This document shows positions 1-5,771 of a stretch of 7,926 nt of DNA, one piece after another. Position 1 is the stretch's first letter. Each line of letters starts with the position of its first letter. Origin of the DNA: an uncultured Ideonella sp. (GTDB taxonomy: Bacteria > Pseudomonadota > Gammaproteobacteria > Burkholderiales > Burkholderiaceae); NCBI GenBank assembly GCA_946479475.1, contig CAMLGG010000246.1, positions 1 through 7,926 on the forward strand. The letters run 5' to 3'. The notes beneath the pieces were generated by a model. That model had not been told where the DNA came from, did no database searches, and was given only the letters and a program-made list of their open reading frames with translations. The position numbers and the translations under genes are program-made.

Positions 1-938
1 TCGCCCCGGCCGTGCCAACGCAGGCGCGCCGGCAGCGCCCCCTGCCTCGGAGCAGGCAGCGACGGTGCCGGCACGCCTTCGCCGTAGGCATAGAACCCGC
101 GACCGGACTTCCGACCCAGCAGGCCGCCATCGACCATCTCGCGCTGCACCAGCGAGGGCTGGTAGCGCTTGTCCCCGAAATTGGCCTGGTAGACCGACTC
201 GGTGACCGAGAAGTTGGTGTCGTGCCCGATGAGGTCCATCAGTTCGCAGGGGCCCATGCGGAAGCCGGCGCCGCGCAGGCAGGCATCCAGGACGGCCGGC
301 GTGGCGGCTCGCTCGTGCAGCAGCGCCAGGGTCTCGGCGTAGTAGGGCCGCGCGATGCGGTTGACGATGAAGCCCGGCGTGGAGCGCGCATGCACCGCCG
401 TCTTGCCCCAGGCCTCGGCCAGCTGGAACACGCGCTCGGCGACGGCCGGCTCGGTCTGCAGGCCCGAGACCACCTCGACCAGCTTCATCAACGGCACAGG
501 GTTGAAGAAGTGCATGCCGACCACGCGGCCGGGAAACTTCAGGCCATTGGCGAGGGCCGTGACGGAAATCGACGAAGTGTTCGAGGCGAGCATGGCCTGC
601 GGCGCGACGATGGCCTCGAGCTGGCGCAGCAGGGCGCGCTTGGCCTCCAGGTTCTCGACGATGGCCTCGACCACCAGGCCGGCCTCGGCGGCCTCCTCCA
701 GCCGATCGACCGGCGTGATCCTCGCCAAGGCGGCGTCCGCCGCCTCCGCGGGCATCCGCCCCTTGGTGACCAGGGCTTGCAGCGACTGACCCAGCTTGTC
801 CTTCGCGGCCGCCGCGGCGCCTTCGCGGGCATCGAAAAGCATCACCGGATGGCCGGCCTGCGCCGCGACCTGGGCTATGCCGGCGCCCATGATGCCGGCG
901 CCGACGACGAGGACGGCGGGGGATGTCGAGGTGTTCAT
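1..938 (-). CDS. paaH: 3-hydroxyacyl-CoA dehydrogenase, PaaH type (partial, C-terminus beyond the window)
   Basis: Predicted soluble NAD-dependent enzyme oxidising a (3S)-3-hydroxyacyl-CoA to the 3-oxoacyl-CoA. Reading down from the ATG at 938-936 gives 312 codons without a stop before the window edge. The Rossmann fold opens with VVGAGIMGAGIAQ (about residues 11-23), followed by an Asp at residue 36 expected to bind the NAD ribose. ASNTSSIS (118-125) and GMHFFNPVPLMKLVEVV (141-157) carry the expected active-site Ser/Asn, His143 and Glu. STPGFIVNRIARPYY (186-200) is the family signature, and MGPCELMDLIGHD (228-240) begins the C-terminal helical domain. These blocks closely match what I recall of phenylacetate-pathway PaaH (about 475-510 aa), so some 160-200 residues are probably missing, including the degenerate second C-terminal domain. 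No good Shine-Dalgarno precedes the ATG; the start was chosen because the next Met (residue 17) would destroy the nucleotide-binding loop. It is divergent from the transporter operon. A role in phenylacetate, fatty-acid or phenylpropenoid beta-oxidation cannot be separated from sequence alone. Confidence 0.9.
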   Translation of the reverse strand, partial: MNTSTSPAVLVVGAGIMGAGIAQVAAQAGHPVMLFDAREGAAAAAKDKLGQSLQALVTKGRMPAEAADAALARITPVDRLEEAAEAGLVVEAIVENLEAKRALLRQLEAIVAPQAMLASNTSSISVTALANGLKFPGRVVGMHFFNPVPLMKLVEVVSGLQTEPAVAERVFQLAEAWGKTAVHARSTPGFIVNRIARPYYAETLALLHERAATPAVLDACLRGAGFRMGPCELMDLIGHDTNFSVTESVYQANFGDKRYQPSLVQREMVDGGLLGRKSGRGFYAYGEGVPAPSLPAPRQGALPARLRWHGRG

Positions 939-1044
939 AGGCGGCAGAGCATAGCGTGGCAGGGTATGCACTATATTGCCTTTTCGGATCAAATTGACTT
1001 AGCCTGTGGGCACTTTCAGCACAATGATGCATGCGCCACAGACT

Positions 1045-1099
1045 CCAGCCGCTGCCTGAATGCCCGTGCTTGCCCCTACCGGCAGCCCACGGCGGCTGG
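1045..1099 (+). promoter_or_regulatory. Potential hairpin in the 5' leader of the binding-protein gene
   Basis: CCAGCCGC (1045-1052) is perfectly complementary to GCGGCTGG (1092-1099), and overlapping it GCTGCC (1051-1056) is complementary to GGCAGC (1081-1086). The two helices can form in combination (outer six pairs, inner six pairs, one bulge) or as alternatives, because they share 1051-1052. The structure would lie in the transcript if transcription starts near the AT-rich patch, and ends about 35 bases before the Shine-Dalgarno site. There is no U-run after it, so it does not look like an intrinsic terminator. Function is unknown; chance pairing in GC-rich DNA is a real possibility. Confidence 0.3.
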
Positions 1100-1133
1100 G
1101 ATACCCTGCCCCGGCCCATGACTTCAAGCCCAC

Positions 1134-1137
1134 GGAG
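1134..1137 (+). promoter_or_regulatory. Shine-Dalgarno site that fixes the binding-protein start
   Basis: GGAG lies six bases before the ATG at 1144. It decides between that start and an in-frame ATG at 1060, which has no such site and would put 28 non-signal-like residues in front of a normal Sec signal peptide. Confidence 0.75.
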
Positions 1138-1143
1138 ACAACC

Positions 1144-2316
1144 ATGACGAAGATCCCTCGCCGCGCCCTTCTCGCCTGCGCCGCCCTGCTGGCTGTCGCG
1201 ACCGCGCCGGCCGGCGCACAGAACGCCGGCAAGCTCAAGGTCGGCCTGATGCTGCCCTACACCGGCACCTATGCCGCGCTGGGCAACGCGATCGAGAACG
1301 GCTTCCGCCTCTTCGTCAGCGAGCAGGGCGGCAAGCTCGGCGGCCGCGAGATCGAGTTCTACAAGGTCGACGACGAGAGCGAGCCCTCCAAGGCCACCGA
1401 CAACGTCAACAAGCTGATCAAGCGCGACCAGGTCGACGTTCTCGTGGGCACCGTCCACTCCGGCGTCGCCCTGGCCATGGCTAAGGTCGCCAAGGAGACG
1501 GGCACGCTCTTGATCGTGCCGAATGCCGGTGCCGATGCGCTGACCGGCCCGCTGTGCGCCAAGAACATCTGGCGAACCTCCTTCTCGAACTGGCAACCCG
1601 GCTACGCCACCGGCGTCATCGCCGCGCAGAAGGGCTACCGGAAGGCGATGACCATCACCTGGGGCTATGCCGCCGGGACCGAAGCCACCAAGGGCTTCAC
1701 CGAGGCCTTCGAGAAAGGCGGCGGCAAGGTGATGAAGGACCTGACGCTGCCCTTCCCCAACGTCGAGTTCCAGGCCCTGCTGACCGAGATCGCCTCGCAG
1801 AAGCCGGACGTGGTGTTCGCCTTCTTCGCCGGCGGCGGCGCGGTCAAGTTCGTCAAGGACTACGACGCCGCGGGCCTGCGCAAGAGCATCCCGCTGGTGG
1901 GCTCCGGCTTCCTCACCGACGGCACGCTGGAGGCGCAGGGCGCATCGGCGCAAGGCATCGTCACCTCGCTGCACTACGCGGACAACATCGAGACGCCGCG
2001 CAACACCGCCTTCCGCAACAAGTACGCGGTGACGTACAAGTCCCAGCCGGACGTCTACGCCGTCCAGGGCTACGACGCCGCACAACTGCTGCATTCGGGC
2101 CTGACCGCGGTGAAGGGCGACTTCAGCAAGAAGGACGAGCTGTACTACGCGATGGGCAAGACGACCATCGCCAGCCCGCGCGGCAAGCTCGCCTTCAGCG
2201 CCGCGCACAACCCGATCCAGGATTTCTACGCCCGCGAGGTCAAGGGCAACTACAACGTCATCACCGGCGTCGCCGTGCCCGCGCTGGCGGACCCGGCGCG
2301 CGGCTGCAAGATGTGA
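1144..2316 (+). CDS. livK: ABC transporter periplasmic substrate-binding protein, LivK/HAAT type
   Basis: A 390-aa periplasmic receptor that captures the substrate and delivers it to the permease pair encoded downstream. The N-terminus MTKIPRRALLACAALLAVAT is a typical Sec signal (Arg pair, hydrophobic core), with probable cleavage after AGA at residue 25. The mature part starts with KLKVGLMLPYTGTYAALG (30-47), the usual first strand and ligand loop of type I periplasmic binding proteins; VLVGTVHSG (99-107) and LLIVPNAGADALTG (122-135) follow in order. LVGSGFLTDG (251-260) and VYAVQGYDAAQLL (304-316) are C-lobe landmarks of the same family. Two mature cysteines, Cys138 and Cys388, could form a disulfide tying the C-terminal tail. 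Length is normal for the family. Relatives bind branched-chain amino acids, amides, urea or aromatic acids; the linked CoA ligase and thioesterase suggest an aromatic acid, for example a hydroxycinnamate, as with CouP-type proteins. The substrate is inference only. It is the first gene of the operon. Confidence 0.92.
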   Translation: MTKIPRRALLACAALLAVATAPAGAQNAGKLKVGLMLPYTGTYAALGNAIENGFRLFVSEQGGKLGGREIEFYKVDDESEPSKATDNVNKLIKRDQVDVLVGTVHSGVALAMAKVAKETGTLLIVPNAGADALTGPLCAKNIWRTSFSNWQPGYATGVIAAQKGYRKAMTITWGYAAGTEATKGFTEAFEKGGGKVMKDLTLPFPNVEFQALLTEIASQKPDVVFAFFAGGGAVKFVKDYDAAGLRKSIPLVGSGFLTDGTLEAQGASAQGIVTSLHYADNIETPRNTAFRNKYAVTYKSQPDVYAVQGYDAAQLLHSGLTAVKGDFSKKDELYYAMGKTTIASPRGKLAFSAAHNPIQDFYAREVKGNYNVITGVAVPALADPARGCKM

Positions 2317-2396
2317 CATGAAGCCCCCAAGCTCACTACCTTCGCGGCCCCCCGAGGGGGCGCATCAGTGGCTACGGGCGGCCGGGCGCCACTGAC
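2317..2396 (+). repeat. Palindromic intergenic element between the binding protein and the first permease
   Basis: This 80-bp spacer is unusual in an operon whose other gaps are below 50 bp. Its first half has a GCCCCC (2347-2352) / GGGGGC (2356-2361) hairpin with a 3-base loop; a second GCCCCC (2323-2328) could compete for the same partner. Its second half has a perfect 8-bp inverted repeat, TCAGTGGC (2365-2372) and GCCACTGA (2388-2395), that ends one base before the livH ATG. The C-run/GA/G-run core with flanking GGGCGGCCGGGC resembles short intergenic repeats I recall from Comamonadaceae genomes, but a genome-wide count is needed to confirm that. By analogy with REP elements in binding-protein operons such as malE-malF, it may stabilise the upstream mRNA or lower expression of the permease genes. 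It lacks a U-run, so it is not a standard terminator. Confidence 0.55.
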
Positions 2397-3278
2397 ATGG
2401 ATGGGCCCACCTTCCTCGTCCAATGCCTGAACGCGCTGCAGTACGGCCTGCTGCTGTTCCTGCTGGCCTCGGGGCTGACGCTGATCTTCGGGATCATGGG
2501 CGTCATCAACCTGGCCCACGGCAGCTTCTACATGATCGGCGCCTACATGGCCTATGCCCTGGCGCCGGCCGTTTCGGCCACGCTGGGCGGCGGCTTCTTC
2601 GCGACGCTGGCCGTCGGCCTGGTGCTCGCAGTGCTGCTGGGCTATGTGCTGGAGTGGGCCTTCTTCAGCTTCCTGTATGAGCGCGAGCACCTGCAGCAGG
2701 TGCTCATGACCTACGGCCTGATCCTCGTGTTCGAGGAGCTGCGGTCGATCCTGGTCGGCGACGACGTGCACAGCGTCGCGCCGCCCGAGTGGCTGGCGGG
2801 CAGCCTGCAGCTCGGCGAACTGATGAGTTACCCCGTGTACAGGCTCTTCATCTCGGCGGTGTGCCTGCTGCTGGCGCTCGGCATGTACTTCGTCTTCGCG
2901 AAGACCCGGCTGGGCATGATGATCCGGGCCGGCTCGACCAACCGCGAGATGGTCCAGTCGCTGGGCATAGACATCAAGTTCCTCTACCGCGTGGTCTTCG
3001 CGGCCGGCGTGGCCATCGCCGTGCTGGCGGGGATGGTGGCGGCGCCGGTGTCCTCGGTCTATCCCGGCATGGGCAACCAGGTGCTGATCATCTGCTTCGT
3101 GGTGGTGGTCATCGGCGGCATCGGCTCGATCCGCGGCGCGCTGCTGGCCGCGTTGCTGATCGGCGTGGTGGACACCTTCGGCAAGGTCGTCTTTCCGCAG
3201 GCCGCGGGCGTGCTGGTCTATGTGTTGATGGCGCTGATCCTGCTGTGGAAGCCGGACGGGTTGTTCAAGGCGGGTTAG
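2397..3278 (+). CDS. livH: Branched-chain/aromatic ABC transporter permease, LivH type
   Basis: One of the two inner-membrane channel subunits of the importer, 293 aa, a normal length. The sequence is dominated by hydrophobic stretches giving about eight membrane segments (roughly residues 14-32, 36-56, 66-90, 100-118, 147-167, 195-216, 228-258, 268-284). LIFGIMGVINLAHGSFYMIG (29-48) is the hallmark LivH N-terminal motif. The cytoplasmic loop KTRLGMMIRAGSTNREMVQS (169-188), with the following LGID, is the EAA-like coupling segment that contacts the ATPases. VVVVIGGIGSIRGALLAALL (235-254) and LLWKPDGLF (282-290) complete the family pattern. No Shine-Dalgarno is visible before the ATG at 2397; instead the arm of an 8-bp inverted repeat abuts the start codon. 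No in-frame alternative start occurs upstream, and the residues from Met1 match family N-termini, so the start is kept. Confidence 0.93.
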   Translation: MDGPTFLVQCLNALQYGLLLFLLASGLTLIFGIMGVINLAHGSFYMIGAYMAYALAPAVSATLGGGFFATLAVGLVLAVLLGYVLEWAFFSFLYEREHLQQVLMTYGLILVFEELRSILVGDDVHSVAPPEWLAGSLQLGELMSYPVYRLFISAVCLLLALGMYFVFAKTRLGMMIRAGSTNREMVQSLGIDIKFLYRVVFAAGVAIAVLAGMVAAPVSSVYPGMGNQVLIICFVVVVIGGIGSIRGALLAALLIGVVDTFGKVVFPQAAGVLVYVLMALILLWKPDGLFKAG

Positions 3279-3289
3279 TCAGGGCAGCA

Positions 3290-4270
3290 ATGGGCGGCAA
3301 ACACCTCTTCGTCGCGGGCGCGGTGCTCGCGCTCGCCGTGCTGCCCCTGGTGGCCGGCAGCTTCGGCATAGACCTGGTCACCAAGATCATGATCTTCGCC
3401 ATCCTGGCCCTGAGCCTGGAGCTGCTGGTGGGCATGACGGGCCTGGTCTGCTTCGGCCAGGCCGCGCTGTTCGGCCTGGCGGGCTATGCCGCGGTGCGCC
3501 TGTCCCCCGAATCGGAGTCAGCCTCGATGTGGTGGCTGCTGCCCGCCAGCGTGGGCGTGGCCGGCCTGTATGCGCTCTTCATGGGCGCGCTTTCGCTGCG
3601 GACCAAGGGTGTGTACTTCATCATGGTCACGCTCGCGTTCGCGCAGATGGCCTACTACGTGGTGCATGACACGCCGCTGGGTGGCGGCACCGACGGCATC
3701 TACCTCTATTTCAAGCCCACGCTCGCGATCGGCAACTGGACGATCGCCGACTTGGACAAGCCGCTGACCTTCTACTACCTCGTGCTGGTGTTCCTGGTCG
3801 GCGTGTTCGCCAAGCTCGCGCTGCTGGCCCGCTCCCGCTTCGGCCGCGCGCTCGCGGGCATCCACGCGAACGAGCAGCGCATGCGGGCGACCGGCTTCTC
3901 CACCTACCCGTACAAGCTCGCGGCCTTCGTGCTCTCGGGCTGCATCGCGGGCATCGCGGGATTCCTCTTCGCCGTCAAGGACGGCTTCGTCAACCCGGAG
4001 CTGCTTTCGTGGCACCTCTCCGGCTCGGTCCTCATCATGATCATCCTCGGCGGCCTGGGCCATCTGCGTGGCGCGGTGCTCGGTGCCTTCGCGTTCACGC
4101 TCCTGCAGGAGCTGTTCCAGAGCGAGGCCGTCTTCGGCTCCTTCGCCAAGCACTGGCACCTCGGGCTGGGCCTGAGCATCATCGCGTGCGTGGCGTTGCT
4201 GCCGCGCGGGCTGATCGGGCTGCCGGCGGAGGTGCGGCGGCGGCTGTTCGGCGAAGGAGCGGCCAGATGA
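3290..4270 (+). CDS. livM: Branched-chain/aromatic ABC transporter permease, LivM type
   Basis: Second inner-membrane channel subunit, 326 aa, pairing with the LivH-type protein. SLELLVGMTGLVCFGQAALF (42-61) is the signature LivM motif, followed by GGGTDGIYL (131-139) in the periplasmic region. The EAA-like cytoplasmic loop is RSRFGRALAGIHANEQRMRA (181-200), continuing into ATGFSTYPYKLAAF, and IILGGLGHLRGAVLGAF (251-267) is the conserved C-terminal block. The open frame extends upstream across livH, but that part is an arginine/alanine-rich shadow; the ATG at 3290 was chosen because AGGG (3281-3284) sits five bases before it and a hydrophobic N-terminal helix begins at residue 5. The gap to livH is 11 bases. 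Its stop overlaps the next start by four bases (ATGA), indicating translational coupling. Typical LivM proteins are 320-420 aa, so this is a short-form, ordinary member. Confidence 0.93.
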   Translation: MGGKHLFVAGAVLALAVLPLVAGSFGIDLVTKIMIFAILALSLELLVGMTGLVCFGQAALFGLAGYAAVRLSPESESASMWWLLPASVGVAGLYALFMGALSLRTKGVYFIMVTLAFAQMAYYVVHDTPLGGGTDGIYLYFKPTLAIGNWTIADLDKPLTFYYLVLVFLVGVFAKLALLARSRFGRALAGIHANEQRMRATGFSTYPYKLAAFVLSGCIAGIAGFLFAVKDGFVNPELLSWHLSGSVLIMIILGGLGHLRGAVLGAFAFTLLQELFQSEAVFGSFAKHWHLGLGLSIIACVALLPRGLIGLPAEVRRRLFGEGAAR

Positions 4271-5013
4271 GCGAGACGCTGCTTCGCTGCGAAGGCCTGA
4301 CGCGCCGCTGGGGCGGCCTCATTGCCGTCGATGGCGTCTCCCTCGGCTTCGAGCGCGGCCAGGTCCACGCCGTCATCGGAACCAACGGCGCCGGCAAGTC
4401 GACACTGATCAACCTGCTCTCCGGCGAGATCGCGCCATCGGCCGGCAGCGTGAAGCTGCTGGGCGAGGACGTGACGGGCTGGACCCAGCCGCGGCGCGCC
4501 CGGGCGGGGCTCGGCCGCAGCTACCAGCGCAACACCATCTTCCCCGGCTTCAGCGTGCTGGAGAACTGCCGCCTCGCCGCGCAGGCCGCGTGGCAGAAGC
4601 CATGGCGCTGGTGGCAATCCGCTGCGCGCTGCGAGCACAGCCTCGGCGCGGCGCGCCAGGCCCTGTCCCGCGTCGGCCTGAACGACGTGCTGGACCGCCC
4701 GGCGGGCCTGCTCAGCCACGGCCAGAAGCGCCAGCTGGAGATCGCGATGTGCCTGGCCACCGGCCCGCAGGTGCTGCTGCTCGACGAACCCCTGGCCGGC
4801 ATGGGCGCTGAGGAGACCGAGCGCATGCTGGCCTTGCTGGACGAACTGCGCGCAGGCCACGCCACCCTGCTCGTCGAACACGACATGGACGCGGTGTTCC
4901 GCATCGCCGACTGGATCACGGTGATGGTCAACGGCGTGGTGATCGCCTCGGCCGCGCCGGAGGCGGTGCGCGCCGATCCCGCCGTGCAGGCCGCCTATCT
5001 CGGAGGCCACTGA
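4267..5013 (+). CDS. livG: ABC transporter ATP-binding protein, LivG type
   Basis: Cytoplasmic ATPase, 248 aa, that powers the importer together with the LivF-type subunit. Walker A is GTNGAGKST (38-46), with Thr where most relatives have Pro (GPNGAGKT/S). The Q-loop is in GRSYQRNTIFPGFSVLEN (Gln87), the ABC signature is the variant LSHGQ (149-153) followed by KRQLEIAM, Walker B is VLLLDEP (169-175) and the H-loop histidine is His205 in LLVEHDMDAVF. RSYQRNTIFPGFSVLEN is a LivG-type feature. The ATG overlaps the livM stop and is preceded by AGGAG (4255-4259) seven bases away, inside the last livM codons. All catalytic positions are intact, so this subunit should hydrolyse ATP normally. The Trp-rich segment KPWRWWQSAA (111-120) fills the variable helical insert seen in LivG proteins. 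Confidence 0.93.
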   Translation: MSETLLRCEGLTRRWGGLIAVDGVSLGFERGQVHAVIGTNGAGKSTLINLLSGEIAPSAGSVKLLGEDVTGWTQPRRARAGLGRSYQRNTIFPGFSVLENCRLAAQAAWQKPWRWWQSAARCEHSLGAARQALSRVGLNDVLDRPAGLLSHGQKRQLEIAMCLATGPQVLLLDEPLAGMGAEETERMLALLDELRAGHATLLVEHDMDAVFRIADWITVMVNGVVIASAAPEAVRADPAVQAAYLGGH

Positions 5014-5014
5014 A

Positions 5015-5725
5015 ATGACGGCGCCCATCCTGGAAGCCTCCGGCATCCACGCCTGGTATGGCTCCAGCCACGTGCTGCACGGCGTCGACATCGCCGTCCA
5101 TCCCGGCGAGACAGTCGGCCTGCTGGGCCGCAACGGCATGGGCAAGTCCACTCTGATCCGCACGCTGCTTGGCCATGTGAAGCAGCGCGAAGGCCGGATC
5201 GCCGTGCGTGGGCAGGACTTCTCACGCGCGGCACCGCACGAGGTTGCTCGCGCGGGCGTGGGCTACGTGCCCGAAGGCCGAGGCGTTTTCCCGAACCTCA
5301 GCGTGAGAGAGAACCTCGTGATGGCCGCGCGCCCTGGCCGCGAAGGTCGCAACGACTGGTCCTACGAGCGGGTGCTCCAGACCTTCCCTCGCCTGGCCGA
5401 GCGGCTGAACAACCTCGGCGCCCAGCTGTCCGGCGGCGAGCAGCAGATGCTGTCCATCGGCCGGGTGCTGATGACCCATCCCGACCTGGTCATCCTCGAC
5501 GAGGCGACCGAAGGCCTTGCGCCGCTGATCGTCGCCGAGATCTGGCGCGTGATCGGCCAGATCCGCGCCAGTGGCATCGCCACGCTGATCGTTGACCGCG
5601 ACTACCGCAAGGTCGCCTCGCAGGCCGACAGGCTCGTGGTGCTGCAGAAGGGCCAGGTGGTGCTGGCCGGCGTTGCCTCCGAGCTCGCCGGCAGCGCCGA
5701 GCTGGCCGCCTGCCTCGGAGTCTGA
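5015..5725 (+). CDS. livF: ABC transporter ATP-binding protein, LivF type
   Basis: Second cytoplasmic ATPase, 236 aa, expected to dimerise with the LivG-type subunit. Walker A is GRNGMGKST (38-46), the GYVPEGRGVFPNLSVREN block (83-100) is the LivF hallmark around the Q-loop region, the signature is LSGGEQQM (138-145), and Walker B is LVILDEATEGLAPL (158-171). The H-loop position reads LIVDRDYRKVA, with Arg195 in place of His. LivF proteins commonly lack the His (VEQN in E. coli LivF), so the asymmetry is known, but the Arg is a further variant. One base separates the ATG from the livG stop, and GGAGG (5002-5006) lies eight bases before it. A pyrimidine-rich 46-bp gap follows before the ligase gene, with no hairpin terminator, so read-through is likely. 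Confidence 0.93.
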   Translation: MTAPILEASGIHAWYGSSHVLHGVDIAVHPGETVGLLGRNGMGKSTLIRTLLGHVKQREGRIAVRGQDFSRAAPHEVARAGVGYVPEGRGVFPNLSVRENLVMAARPGREGRNDWSYERVLQTFPRLAERLNNLGAQLSGGEQQMLSIGRVLMTHPDLVILDEATEGLAPLIVAEIWRVIGQIRASGIATLIVDRDYRKVASQADRLVVLQKGQVVLAGVASELAGSAELAACLGV

Positions 5726-5771
5726 AGCCTCCTTTTCCTTCCTGTCCCCCGTCCCGCGTCTGGAGCGCCGA

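Larger units (their letters stand above)
939..1143. promoter_or_regulatory. Divergent intergenic control region between the dehydrogenase and the transporter operon
   Basis: This 205-bp gap separates two diverging genes and must hold promoters for both. Positions 961-1000 form a clear AT-rich patch in an otherwise GC-rich sequence, as expected of a promoter core. A TTGACT (994-999) resembles a sigma-70 -35 box facing the plus-strand operon, but the best -10 candidate, CACAAT at 1020-1025, is 20 bases away, so the pair is weak. On the minus strand a TATAGT (revcomp of 971-976) is a possible -10 for the dehydrogenase without a convincing -35. No regulator gene lies in the window and I cannot name an operator. 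Short imperfect palindromes are present but none is convincing as a protein-binding site. Confidence 0.5.

Noticed and set aside
949..969. Inverted pair GCATA / TATGC with an 11-base gap
   Set aside because: Only five bases per arm and asymmetric surroundings; too weak to call an operator.
12..1121. Plus-strand open frame of 369 codons
   Set aside because: It lies antisense to the dehydrogenase, which has every family motif in frame. Its translation is Arg/Gly/His-rich without any recognisable domain, as expected of the complementary strand of GC-rich coding DNA.
1060..1143. In-frame upstream start for the binding protein
   Set aside because: It would place 28 residues without signal-peptide character before a normal Sec signal and has no Shine-Dalgarno; the ATG at 1144 has GGAG at proper spacing.
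1171..1179. Possible lipobox (LLAC) in the binding-protein signal
   Set aside because: The cysteine is at residue 12, before the end of the hydrophobic core, too early for signal peptidase II; a standard AGA cleavage site lies at residue 25.
2347..2361. Intrinsic terminator after the binding-protein gene
   Set aside because: The 6-bp GC hairpin is followed by a mixed sequence, not a U-run, and the permease genes of the same transporter follow directly.
3904..5163. Minus-strand open frame of 419 codons opposite livM/livG/livF
   Set aside because: Shadow of three conserved transporter genes; no independent start signal or domain.
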